Shown: in pieces, positions 1 to 10,138 of the stretch
Layout of the letters: every line of letters begins with the position of its first letter
How positions within the stretch are numbered: the first letter of the stretch is position 1
Assembly: GCF_001625215.2 (NCBI RefSeq)
Contig: NC_030386.2
Location: 39,960,796 to 40,024,795, forward strand
Length of the DNA: 64,000 nt
Origin: Daucus carota subsp. sativus
Taxonomy: Eukaryota > Streptophyta > Magnoliopsida > Apiales > Apiaceae
Direction: 5' to 3'
The notes under the pieces: generated by a model
Databases searched by the model: none
What the model was told of the DNA's origin: nothing
Seen by the model: the letters and a program-made list of their open reading frames with translations, nothing else
Translations under genes and position numbers: made by a program

Positions 1-84
1 TCTGCAACCGGAAAGGATGAGCCCTATGATCGGTGGTGGCATATCACGAGGAACTTCTCCGTTTGGGTGAAACAGTACTACTAA
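1..84 (+). CDS. 3' end of an unidentified protein-coding gene (partial)
   Basis: The first 27 codons of frame 1 are open and end in TAA at 82-84. The peptide is tryptophan- and aromatic-rich and closes with RWWHITRNFSVWVKQYY, which looks like conserved protein sequence and not random AT-rich translation. I do not recognise the family. The rest of the gene would lie upstream of the window, and no acceptor site is needed inside the visible part. The DNA after the stop is AT-rich and non-coding, as expected for a 3' UTR. It could still be a chance open frame, because only 84 bases are visible. Confidence 0.35.
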   Translation, partial: SATGKDEPYDRWWHITRNFSVWVKQYY

Positions 85-2201
85 ACGAGTGTCACAACAT
101 ATATACGAGAAATTAATACTTGACTTTACCTAATTACATGTTCTTGGAGATTCTGTCATCCGATGGAGTCTCAAGATGCAATTTATCCGGAAGGGGGTTT
201 TTTCAAAGCATTTTATACATGTTGACGTAACTGCAATATTGGCTTGCATGGGTATACATATGAGTGTATGAGATCAAGTACGTACTAATGCAATCTGCAT
301 CTGCAATTAGGACTGTGAATGATCAGACTGCTGTTTAACTCTCAGCTATATCAGTATTTCCTAAGTTTTGGTCTTCTATATATTGTGTAATAACTAATAA
401 TTGTTTCCAATGTTTTAAAACTGCAATTCTCACACTAATGTCCCTGAGAAATCTTTATTACAACTCTTAATCTCTGTTAAATGGAGTAAGAGAGATACCA
501 TCTGATCAAGATATCTTTGTTATTGTTATTCGGGTGAAATAATTCGAACACTGATAGTCTGATACGGCCAAAAAGCAATATATTTCTCTCTGCATGGTAT
601 CCAATGCTGAGACCTGTCAAAATCTTAGTTGCAGACAAATTGCAGATTAATCATTTCATAGTTGAACAAACTTTATTAACCATAATTAAGTTAGTTATTA
701 CCTTCCATATATGATTGCAAATCATAATACAATCGAAAGAAAAGGAAGATGAGTTGGGGTTTGGGGGAACACATATATTGTAAACAATCATCATTGGGAA
801 CTGAGTAAAATGGACAGATTTGATGATTGATCGAATTTAAAAACTCTTTTAGTTGTTTTCTATAGATATCAGTTTTCTAATACTGAAGTTCCTCTCTGTT
901 CACATTAAAAATCTGTTGGGTCGTGCTTAATAAACACGGTGTAGTATGTTGTAACAATCGTCTGACATGATCTGAATACACATATATACATACATGAATG
1001 AGATGCAGGCAATTGTGTAGGTGCAAGATATATATGATCTGAAAGAGGAGGATTAAAGCCGACAGAGAGTATCTAACTTTCATGCATGGCCTTTTTAAGC
1101 TTTAGTAGTCCATGAATAATATATTCTATGGCCATGGGGATGTGGGTATCAAATGAAGAGGGCACTATCAAGTAGTATCAACTGTGTACTCATGTCTCTT
1201 GCCTTCTCCCTTCAGTGACGGAACAAGATCGAATTACGAAACACTAGGTGCTAAAATTAGAGTTTGACAACTTCTCGGGCTAGTTGGGGCTTAAAAAATA
1301 TTTCATTGTTAGAATATGATCCTGGTAAGCCCTCCTCCTAACACCTTGAGGTTTTAGGAGAATTGGTCACTTAACATGATATGTTTGATGTTTGTTTTAT
1401 TGATGGTGGAGGATAATAAGGGGAGCGGGGATGGTGGAAGAAGCTTTTATATATTCCATAGCAAGATCCTCCAGAGCAAAAGAGACCAGTATGAAGGTGA
1501 AGACAAGAGAGCAGCCCCATGCGTGCAAACCTCCAGGAAGCTTCCCCTGTTTCCTTTATGCAATAATGTGAGCAGCAAAGTACCCTAACTCTGCCATCCA
1601 AAGATTGATAGATTCATTCACTACTTCAGCTCATCATTGCTTCCCAAATTCATACGTACACTTGAGCAACAACATCTGCGTTCCACTCATCTCATACTTT
1701 TTACGAGCGAGACGACAGTAGAGATAGCCGAATAAAATTTAACGGTGTGAGATGAGTTAACTTAAAATCAGATTTAATCTTCTTTATTATTACGGGATCT
1801 AAAAACATCCGTGACAATAATTAATATGAGAGAGAATCGAATAATATTTATTATTAAATTTAAAAATATTTAGTTCGATAATTAAAATTGATATAAGAGA
1901 GAATCGAAAATATTGAACATGTTTATGTACAAAAAATGTTAACTAGGAACGGAACTTTTGTTCCAAAATTTTTTATTCGGCAGTATAATAAATTTTGTTT
2001 GTTTCAACGTTGATTTTAATACTCTTCTTTGTTGGCTTCTAGTAATAGGTGGGCTGGGCTACATTCTTTAGTTTTTGGCCCAATATTGACCAGATACAAT
2101 GTGATACATACCCATTTCCGCTGTCCATTAGTTTTCGGCCCAATTTTGATCAAATATTGATTGAAGTATCTCTACGGCCTGGCTGGGTAAAATTATTTTT
2201 T
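85..2201. other. intergenic, no gene seen
   Basis: About 2.1 kb of AT-rich DNA without a convincing gene on either strand. Short open frames at 877-1083 and 1371-1601 show no family resemblance or splice context. A short repeat of LTR-retrotransposon origin lies at about 1313-1385 and is listed separately. Confidence 0.6.
1313..1385 (+). mobile_element. fossil fragment, LTR-retrotransposon-related repeat
   Basis: A stretch of about 70 bp (ATGATCCTGGTAAGCCCTCC ... GGTCACTTAACATGAT) recurs with few differences at 9632-9700 in the peroxidase intron. The second copy is followed by GTAGTATCAGAAC, which resembles the TGGTATCAGAGC initiator-tRNA primer-binding site of plant Ty1/copia elements. This is therefore probably the edge of an old copia-type LTR region. 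Only a fragment survives, with no coding capacity. The family assignment is inference from the primer-site resemblance. Confidence 0.4.
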
Positions 2202-2220
2202 AAATGAAGTACTTATTTTG

Positions 2221-3772
2221 TATGGTTTTAACATTGCTTTGGTTGGCAAGCAGTGTTGGAAATTTATTAAATAACCTCACTCACTTGTGGCTCGGCTTTA
2301 TAAAGCTCGATATTTTCCCGATTGTAATTTACTGCAGGCCACCATGCAGAATGGAGCTAGTTTCATCTGGGCGGGGTTGATGACAGCAAAAAATTCTCTC
2401 CGGGATGGGTTCAGATGGGTACTGGGGGATGGCAGGGACATTGATGCGATCAAGAATCCATGGCTCCAGAACAAAGCTGGTTTCGAGGTTGATCAAACTG
2501 TGAATTATGGAGTTGACAGAATCCCCGTTGCAGATTTTATTCTGAGTGACTCTAGATGCTGGGATGTGGCCAAGGTTACAGATTTCTTTTCTGATCAGGA
2601 CGCTCAGCTGATTTTGGCAACTTCCCTCCCTCAACGTAGTGTTAAGGACCGTCTTGCTTGGCCACGGACGTCAAATGGACAGTATAGTGTTAAATTCGGG
2701 TATCAACACTGGTGCGATACGAATTTGTGCACCAACGGGATTGTGCAAAGTAAAGGATAGAGTAAGCTCTGGAAAGCAGATATCCCTCATAAGGTTCAAA
2801 CTTTTCTGTGGAGGTTTGGTCGTAACACCATCCCAGTGAGGAATAGGCTGCGGGGTAAAGGTGTAGATATTACAATTATTTGCCCTATGTGCGATGCAGA
2901 TGTAGAGCATCTCCTTCACCTATTTTTTGACTGTCCTTTTGCTACGAGCTGTTGGCAGTATGTGGGAATGCCTCTAGACATGAGCACAGTGGAGTATGCG
3001 CCAGATTGGCTTCTCCAGAAGCTGAACGAAGCAAGTCATGAAGAGATCGTTCTAATAGCTAGAGTTCTATGGGGCATCTGGTTTTTCCGAAACAAGAAAG
3101 TCTGGGAGAATAAAACGGTGAATGATATGGTAGCAATGGAATGGAGTGCAAAGTACTTTGCTGATTGGAGAATGGCGAAGGAGTCCCCAGTAGTAGACCC
3201 AACATTCTAGCTGATGTTTGTCTGTGGAAAGCACCAGTTGTGGGTCATCTTAAGCTCAACACGGATGCAGCAATCAAGCTAGGAGAGAATACTTTTGCAG
3301 TGGGTCTCATATTGCGTGATCACAGAGGAGATTTTGTAGGCGGCAAGGTGAGGAGTCTGCCGATGGTTAGTTCAGTTTTTGAGGCAGAGATCACTGCTAT
3401 CCAGGAAGGCCTCCGGTGGTTATCTACTCTATCTTACCAGCATGTCACTATCGAGTCTGATTCCATGCTCGCAGTGAAAGCTCTCACCCAATCCCATGAC
3501 AATATTCTGGAGATTGGCTTCCTGCTGGATGAATGTCGTTATATGATCTTTTCTAGTCCAGGATTTTCTCTTACTTTTGCGAAAAGGCAGGCGAACAAAG
3601 CAGCCCATTTGATGGCTCGATTACCTTGTTTGCCAGGTTGCCAAAGCATTTACACGTCTCCTCAGGTTGCCAAAGCATTTACACGTCTCCTCCGAACTTG
3701 TTGTTGGAGACTTTATTGTCTGATATTTCTTCTTAATGGTATCAGGTTTTTTCAAAAAAAAATAATAATAAA
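2221..3772 (+). mobile_element. 5'-truncated LINE (non-LTR retrotransposon), RT C-terminus plus RNase H
   Basis: The insert encodes the 3' part of a plant L1-like ORF2. It starts at YGFNIALVGKQCWKFIK (the conserved NxALLGKQxWR region after the polymerase core). Next come a zf-RVT region (2836-3210, CPMCDADVEHLLHLFFDCPF) and an RNase H domain (3220-3640) with acidic residues in LNTDAA, FEAEI and IESDS. An A-rich tail, AAAAAAAAATAATAATAAAA, ends it. The frame is broken by TAA at 2272 and TAG at 2758, a frame change near 3180-3220, and a 29-bp perfect tandem duplication (3635-3663/3664-3692). That duplication shifts the C-terminus out of its expected PPNLLLETLLSDISS ending. The element is dead and truncated; the intact 19-bp TSD suggests moderate age. 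Confidence 0.85.
3635..3692 (+). repeat. 29-bp perfect tandem duplication inside the LINE
   Basis: Bases 3635-3663 and 3664-3692 are identical 29-mers beginning AGGTTGCCAAAGCATT. Because 29 is not a multiple of 3, the duplication shifts the RNase H frame just before its end. It post-dates or accompanied insertion and looks like replication slippage or repair. Confidence 0.9.
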
Positions 3773-3957
3773 AAATGAAGTACTTATTTTGAGTAATGTT
3801 TTTATATTTATATATTATTTTTGTAATAAGTATTTAATATACCTTTTATTTTCAGAGATAAATAATTAATTTCAGCAAAGAATATATATTTACATCTTTT
3901 TTTCTTAAAAGTAATAAGTGATTTAATTTTTATTTTTTTTGAATAAAAGTGATTTAA

Positions 3958-4165
3958 TTTTTAAAAGGAAAATGCTAAGTACCCCAAATTTTGTTCCCAA
4001 ATCTATGTGGCAAGTTGTGATTGATTATACTCGTACTAATAAATAATGGGACCCCCCTGTATGCACATAAACCATCCAACCAAATTTCGTCATATGTTTG
4101 CCACGTCATTTGGGAAAATAATTTGGGGACAAATTTTGGGGTCCCTAGCATTGCTCTTTTTAAAA
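3958..4165. mobile_element. MITE (Mutator-like, 9-bp TSD), family copy A
   Basis: Terminal inverted repeats of about 38 bp run inward from 3967 (GGAAAATGCTAAGTACCCC) and from 4156 (reverse complement GAGCAATGCTAGGGACCCC). They are flanked by TTTTTAAAA at 3958-3966 and 4157-4165. The internal core CTAATAAATAATGGGACCCC matches the cores of the MITEs at 8289-8473 and 25978-26164. The flank is low-complexity, but the 9-bp size agrees with the other copies. It lies directly upstream of the small gene at 4327. Confidence 0.75.
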
Positions 4166-4326
4166 ATACATAACTCTCGGCGAGTGAATATTTGTTAGGA
4201 AAATTCATTCCGTTCCCTTTTTTACGCAGCAAGTTACTCCGGTACTTCCCAACCAACAGATACACATACTCACATACACATGTTTATTTGGAATCAGTCC
4301 ACCGCTTGAAATTAATAAGATTAATC

Positions 4327-4705
4327 ATGAATTTTCAGGTTCGCATTTTACGAGCAACCGCGTCGCTTTTCCATTTTCTCAGGTCACTCTTACTCATGTT
4401 GTATAATCTTTACCCTTTTTACATTTTTTTTTATATCTGGCGTCGGAACCGTCTTTCGTGTAACAATGTCATCATTCTTATGATCTAACAGAAAAACGGA
4501 TGTAGAGAACGGTATTACGGGGAAAGGACCAAGAATCGAATATGACATATTTAGTAAAGCTTTAATGGCCGAGGTCATTGTTCTGATCTCCGTGATGGAT
4601 TACTATCAACTGAAGAAGAGACGTCAACAAAACACGGTCGATAGCGGTTTAGTCACCGGTGTCGACGACAAAACGACCTATACAATGGACCAAAGGAAGA
4701 ACTAA
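4327..4705 (+). CDS. small two-exon protein of unknown function (89 aa)
   Basis: Exon 1 is 4327-4382 and exon 2 is 4492-4705, joined by a 109-bp T-rich intron (CAG|GTCACT ... TCTAACAG|A). The split codon AG|A restores one continuous frame of 89 codons ending in TAA. The N-terminus MNFQVRILRATASLFHFLR is short, basic and hydrophobic, free of acidic residues, like a mitochondrial presequence. The body holds GKGPRIEYDIFSKALMAEVI, a hydrophobic stretch (AEVIVLISVMDYYQL) and a basic KKRRQQ patch, then a polar tail. I do not recognise the family. The precise phase match across consensus splice sites, and a composition unlike the AT-rich surroundings, argue for a real gene. Exon 2 alone also lacks an early ATG, so a simple ORF search would miss it. 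Confidence 0.55.
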
Positions 4706-5270
4706 AATTGCTAGAGTTGCTAATCATCATGCCATGCCTTATTCATACTCATATCCTACATGATTGTTTCTTCATCTCATTCAGTATTGTAATGCCTAGT
4801 TAGCTACTGCTGAATCATTTTGTTTAACATCAATATTGTGTTCTCAACAGTCACTAAATAAATATACAAATTTAGATAGTAGTATTACTCGAATTAGCAG
4901 CAATATATTCTCATCAAGGAATCACAAGATTAGCAGCTATATACGTGTAATGCTAGAAATAATTTATAAAGTAAAGTAAATATGACAAGCTCAACAGTTC
5001 TCCAGCAAATTGTGTGCAAGGCATGGAAGTGCATAGTATAACTTATAGGCTGTTCGAAATTTCAAAAATATTTGCAAATATAGCAGATAGAAATGTAAAG
5101 TACCAACATTAGATAATAGAGCCGGTCAATCACACACGAGAATGATAAAAAGCAGAGCAAAACCAGATGGTCATCACAAAATAAGCACAGCCTAATATAA
5201 GCACTCACAGAAAGGAGAAACCCACACAAACAGAATCAAGTTCAATGCAGTTGCTTCATTGGAGAATGTA
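4706..5270. other. intergenic between convergent genes
   Basis: AT-rich DNA that receives the 3' ends of the small + strand gene and the - strand metacaspase. No open frame or recognisable repeat seen. The bases just below 5271 are likely metacaspase 3' UTR. Confidence 0.5.
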
Positions 5271-8049
5271 CTAGCACACGAAATTGGCCTCCACATGATG
5301 GTCACTGCAATAAAGACCTGGACGCTGGGTGAAGCCTTGTTTCTTCAGCATTTCCCTAGCCTTTGTAACTAGCTTGTGGTTAGTGACTTGACCATCTGTT
5401 TCTTCAATTATAGCCTGAATTGCATTGCTAAGAGCACCGTAAGCTTCAGCTGCATTGCCGCCAGGGCTAGCGTCAGCAGATGTTTGATTGGTTTGGCATC
5501 CGCTAATCAGGACACCGCCTTCTGGAAGTGCCTTATGGCTTACACCAGCGTAAACCTCTTGCTTGCTATCTACCTTTGTTTCCATCGCAGGTTTTGCATA
5601 GGATTCATCATTGTCATCGAGCTTTTGCTTGAGGAACTCCTGTGCCAAACCTCCAACCATCCCCATGAACCCATCTCCACCACCACCACCATCACTGCTT
5701 TGGAGTTTGTCCAAAATAACTTTCATGAACTTTTTGACTTTGGGACTTGCATCATCTCCAAAGGCATCAAAAAGATTTGGCCTCAAATTCCCAACATCAA
5801 CATCTTCCTTGCCAGTTTTCTGTTTGAATATTTCAATGAGGGTAGAGACAGGCAAGGATCTGCTCTTCGTGTAGCCTCGATCCCCATCTCCTGAATCAAC
5901 TTCTTGGTCATCAAAGTCTTCTTCCTGCCTGTGATGAGGGCGGAATTTAGAAGGAAGGTGAACGCCACGAGATTGAAGTGCATCATCCACGGTCCGATGC
6001 AAAAAGTTTTTGAACCCGAAACCTGACCCTTGCCCCTCGGAGGAAGAATTAGTGCTCTCCCCTATCTGTTCTTCAGCATCCTGAACGAGGCCCCCACTGT
6101 GGCAAGAATCAGATACAATTGTTATTTGGCAACCACTAGGTACTTCATCTACTAGCTGTTTGAAGTCATCATCTGCACAAAAAGTTGGAAATCAGTTGAT
6201 ATGTAAATACTTATAATTTTTTAATGAGTGTGCTACACATATCAACTTCGGCTTTGACCAGTCCATTGATGACGACAATCGATGAAAATGAGGGGAACTG
6301 GTGGTATCATCAGGAGGGTGAATCTATTATCAATACCTAATTAACACGTCATTTGTTATGTTTTTGTCAGTCTCAAAGTGACATTCTATAACAATAGAAC
6401 AATGCGGGAATTGTGATATCTAAGTTGGATGATTTGTACGTCATTATATTATCCCTCAAAATTACCAAAAAAGCTTTCGAAATTCAATTAATTAGTACAT
6501 CATATGATAGGCTGCCATTGACAAGCTGTGTGATAAAGAAGAAAATGCACGGAAACTCTTCCTTACTATCTATTGGCACATTATACTAAATCTGGTAAAG
6601 AATGCCAAATCAGCTTCAATTTTATCATCCAAATGATGGTTAACGTTGCTACTTGCCTAATGTCTCACAACAACAAACAAACATGAAGAGTTTAACCAAG
6701 TAAATGCCTATCTAGAAAGCAAAAGACGTTCTATAAATTTCCCATAGTAAATTACGTTTCCACAACTCAACAAGATACAGCAAAATGTGACATAACTGTT
6801 GTACACACCGCATAAACAACATAACAGATCACCTAATTCCATCTCACAGTCCAACCTGCTTCTGCTAATGTACAAAGAACTACTATTTTGTTTTGATACA
6901 ATCAACAAATAAAATTATATAATCACTATATTAATTTTGAACAATCGCAATCCTTATAACTAAGCATAAACACAACCTTATTCGCAATCCGACAAATCAT
7001 TTCTACAAACCATCATAATTAGCATCAAAACTATAAAATCACTGCACTATTGTAATCACAATCCTATATACAGCATAACTCGCAAGATACAGCATGACAT
7101 TACATAACTGTTGTATACACCGCATAAACAACATAACAGATCACCTAATTTTATTTCACAGTCCAACCCGCTTCTGCTATTGTACAAACAAGTACCATGT
7201 TTCATCAGTTCTATACACTTAAATCATATCACAGCTACATAAATATATAGCTAACTTTGCTCATCACCTCATTTCACAACACTCTGCCGTTTTAGTAACA
7301 ATTAACAAATAAATTCATAAAATCACTATATCAATTTCACAAAATCCCAATCCTTATGACTAAGCATCCATATACCTTCATCACAATCTGCTACAAACCA
7401 TCATAATTAGCATCAAGAGCGGGGGCGGATCTAGCAAGAGGCAAGTGGGGACACGTATCCCTCCTAAAAATTCTTTTAACATTTTTTCACCATTCTAAAT
7501 TTTACAAATTATAGAAGTGTCCCAAAAAAATTAAAAAAATATAAGTGTTTTCCGAAAATTTGCTTCGTGCCCCCAAGATTTGAATTCTAGACTCGTCCCT
7601 GATCAAGAGCATCGTGATCACAATCCTCATCCTCATCATTTAAATCATAATTCAACAGAAAACAAATCACACCAAACAAAATTGAAATAAATAATAAAAT
7701 TACCGGTAATGAGATTCATATCAGTAGGCACAATACACTCATCATAGCCAGTATCATCATCTTCCCCAGTCTCAGCCGGCAAGCGCGTACCATGCCCACT
7801 ATAATGAACAAACAGAATATCGCCAGGCTCAGCCGATCGAATCAGATCACTCAGCGCCTTGCGAACATTCTTCCCAGTGGGCTGAGTGTAGGAGTCGTCG
7901 GTGTCGATAAGAACGGTGATATCGTCGTCGGAGAATCCGAACCGTTGGATCAGACAAGCGTGCATTCGCTTGACGTCGTTGATGCAGCCTTTGAGCTCTG
8001 CTTTCGTGCCTTGGTAGTTGCATCCGATCAAGACTGCTTTCTTCGCCAT
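5271..8049 (-). CDS. MC4: type II metacaspase (415 aa)
   Basis: Two exons: 8049-7704 (donor G|GTAATT) and 6172-5271 (acceptor TGTGCAG|AT, stop TAG 5273-5271), giving 415 residues against about 418 for Arabidopsis MC4. Metacaspases are Ca2+-dependent cysteine proteases that cut after Arg or Lys. The catalytic dyad is visible as His86 in VHYSGHGT and Cys139 in SDSCHSGG, the same numbers as AtMC4. There is no N-terminal LSD1 zinc finger, and a long acidic linker (about 150-225) separates p20 from p10, which defines type II. The linker ends in TKSRSLP with Lys218, the conserved auto-cleavage region. The p10 part holds [13 protein letters not shown] and the C-terminus reads [15 protein letters not shown]. 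The product is expected in the cytosol as a zymogen for wound- or death-related signalling. The 1.5-kb intron holds a tandem duplication and a MITE. The MC4/MC5 subgroup is my best guess. Confidence 0.95.
6776..7420. repeat. tandem duplication inside the metacaspase intron
   Basis: A block at 6776-7030 is repeated at about 7090-7420. Shared stretches include CGCATAAACAACATAACAGA (about 6810 and 7122), CACAGTCCAACC followed by GCTTCTGCTA, and ACAAACCATCATAATTAGCA (about 7006 and 7393). The offset grows from about 315 to about 400 bases, so the second unit carries roughly 85 extra bases. The copies differ at scattered positions, so the event is not very recent. Confidence 0.8.
7412..7610. mobile_element. 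MITE with 9-bp TSD in the metacaspase intron
   Basis: The direct repeat ATCAAGAGC at 7412-7420 and 7602-7610 flanks a 181-bp insert. The insert begins GGGGGCGGATCTAG and ends CTAGACTCGTCCCTG, an imperfect inverted pair sharing the (C)GGRT CTAG-type core. A 9-bp duplication is typical of Mutator-like elements. No coding capacity. It landed in the second unit of the intron duplication, since the same site in the first unit (near 7025) is empty. It is therefore younger than the duplication or confined to one unit. Confidence 0.75.
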
Positions 8050-8279
8050 TGTTTCTGTGGTTGACTGATTGGTGTGTAACGTTTGACTTTATTACAGGAA
8101 TAAAGTTACATAATGGAGTAGGAGTGATGGAGTATTAATAGTGTGAGCTGTCGGAAAATTGATTGAGAACGCGTCATCCAAATCTTGGGATTTTGTATTT
8201 TGTTTTTTTGGAATATGAAAATATGATTTCGATAGGATTTAATATTCCTTCTTTCAATCTTAGGTGTCCCATTCCAAAA

Positions 8280-8482
8280 ATTTATAAACGGTTTGTGTGC
8301 CCATAGGCACATGCTAAGCGCGGAAATTTTTGTATCTGAGAGATTTTGATTGGTGTGGTTTGTGTATTTATAGGGGGTCCACCATTATCAAGAGACGAGA
8401 GCCAATCAAAATTATCTAAGGACAAAATTTTCCACGCTTAGCATATACCCACGGGCACACCATAAAAAAACCGATTTATAAA
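8280..8482. mobile_element. MITE (Mutator-like, 9-bp TSD), family copy B
   Basis: The element spans 8289-8473 and is flanked by ATTTATAAA at 8280-8288 and 8474-8482. Its termini are inverted: CGGTTTGTGTGCCCATAGGC, and the complement of the right end, CGGTTTTTTTATGGTGTGCC, each running on into ATGCTAAGCG. The core GGGGGTCCACCATTAT is the reverse complement of the core in copies A and C. It lies between the metacaspase promoter and the AT-rich DNA beyond the peroxidase 3' end. Confidence 0.8.
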
Positions 8483-8839
8483 TACTAAAACTGAAAAATA
8501 TTAGTTGATTTTTTTATTTAATAACTATACCGAATGAAGTTAAGTTGTGTGTATGGATATGCTACTCGAATATCGGAAATTATATTCCCAAAAATATCTT
8601 TTGACGAAATATTTAAAATATTATCCTGAAAATAAAAAAAAATATTGTATATATTCGATGATTTGTGATTGTAAATTTTATTATAAATTCTAATTTCAAA
8701 TTTATAAATAACTAAATTATAAAAACAAGTCTAAAAACATGAATTTTATTAGAAGACATGACATGAATTTAGTATTTATATGGAAGTTAAAATTCCACAA
8801 GTATCAAGAACAAAAATGCTTAGTTCACAGAATGCTGGC

Positions 8840-10138
8840 CTAAGCTTTGTTGACATAATTACAATTAAGTCTTATTTGGCCTTGATCTTTTCCAGTAAGG
8901 ACCCCAACATTTCCAAGTTTTACCATTGACACCCCAAATTGAATAATGAACAGTTCCGGCTGAGATGCTAATGCATGGACTAATGATGCAGTTCGTTGAT
9001 CAGAGTATAGCAGTTGATCAGTTAGCAACAGTCCTTTTTTCTTCTCCAGATTTTTGTAATAAACCTCGTCGAAAATTCTTGGAGTCGCGACATCAAGATG
9101 AACATAATTGTCTAGCCTAGTGCATTTCTTCTTCAAGTAATGCAAGTAGCTTATATCAATAGAAGGGTCTGATTTTCTGGTATTGTTGTAGTTAAACAAT
9201 CGTTGTTGGATTGCAGAGCAGCTGCTCCGGCCTATCGTATGTGATCCGGAAAGAATTACCAGGTCGAGCATGTTAAGGCCATTGATTTCAAATTGTTTTA
9301 TTAGTTGTGTCACGTTTTCATGGCCATGGGGGACGTTTTTTGCTTCGTTGGCGATGGAAATTAGGCCGTCTTTTCGTCCAAAGGGAACTTCCCAGAATGG
9401 ACCTCCCACCATTATGGTGGTGTCTCTTGCTGCTGCCACGAGAATATCAGCACAAGAAACAGTCTTGGGGCACTTCCTTTCGACTTCAGACTTTATCTCA
9501 TCGATGATGTTGAAACCTCGCAGAGTCTTGCTCACTTCAGCAGATCTTTCGCTCCCCTGATGGTTTAGTAGTATTGAAGCGTCGCATCCCTACTATGCAC
9601 AACATTTGCAGCCATAAAACGTTAAAAATAATATGATCCTCGTAAGCCCTCCTCCCAACACCTTGAGGTTTTGGGAGGATTGGTCACTTAACGTAGTATC
9701 AGAACTCAGGCTCATGGGAGACTCTTGGTAAGTATTCCTCCCAACACTTTGAGATTTTGGGAGAATCAGTCAATTAACATAAAATAGATTAAAATATCAA
9801 AAATATATGCGCAATAGAATTGTAAAACGAGAGATGGATAGTGAAATTACCCGAACAAAGCAATCGTGAAAATGCAACCTAATGATGCTAGCAGCCAAGG
9901 AGTTGTCCTTCTTAACCAAAGCCTGCAGTTTCTGTTGAATAATGCCTTCAAGTTGCGGACATGAGGCATGATAATAATCTAAAGAAAGTCGATCTGCGGG
10001 ATGCAATACAGGCTTCGAAGCTCTTGCAGGCTTGGCCTTCTGAGAAGTGACCCCTAAACTTGCTCTTGCATTGCCAAAACAATTAAGAAACAAAACTATG
10101 GCAATGCAAACACTCTGTTTCAGAAGCTTGGTTTCCAT
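8840..10138 (-). CDS. class III secretory peroxidase, PRX7-like (345 aa)
   Basis: Exon 1 is 10138-9851 (CGG|GTAATT) and exon 2 is 9589-8840 (CATAGTAG|GGATGC), joined in phase 0 to give 345 residues. These haem enzymes use H2O2 to oxidise phenolics in the wall or vacuole. A signal peptide covers about residues 1-26 (hydrophobic CIAIVLFLNC, ending GNARA). Distal Arg87 and His91 sit in RLHFHDCFVRGCDAS, the conserved VSCADIL is present, and proximal His213 lies in LSGSHTIG. The extended spacer before the first Cys and phrases such as SKTLRGFNIIDEIK and NVGVLTGKDQGQIR point to the peroxidase 7 subgroup. Only the first of the three usual introns is present. That intron carries a fossil repeat. The subgroup is inferred from memory; the family is certain. 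Confidence 0.92.
9632..9785 (-). mobile_element. fossil LTR-retrotransposon-related repeat in the peroxidase intron
   Basis: About 150 bp made of two related units, each with a hairpin-like CCTCCCAACACCTTGAG...TTTTGGGAGG core. The first unit matches 1313-1385. It is followed by TAGTATCAGAACTCAGGCTC, a decayed likeness of the copia primer-binding site. Non-coding and old, and seemingly tolerated in the only intron of the gene. The strand given is nominal. Confidence 0.4.

Larger units (their letters stand above)
2202..3791 (+). repeat. 19-bp target-site duplication flanking the LINE
   Basis: The sequence AAATGAAGTACTTATTTTG occurs at 2202-2220 and again, identically, at 3773-3791, immediately outside the reverse-transcriptase/RNase H fragment. 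A long direct repeat next to an A-rich tail is the signature of target-primed insertion of a non-LTR retrotransposon. It fixes the insert at about 2221-3772. Confidence 0.85.

Noticed and set aside
1371-1601. Minus-strand 76-codon frame and overlapping plus-strand 70-codon frame, with a partly self-complementary AAGCTT region that could be a small-RNA hairpin
   Set aside because: No family resemblance and poor codon character. The arms pair weakly with many bulges, and no known plant miRNA sequence is visible.
5376-5894. Plus-strand 172-codon frame antisense to metacaspase exon 2
   Set aside because: Shadow of the conserved metacaspase coding sequence on the other strand.
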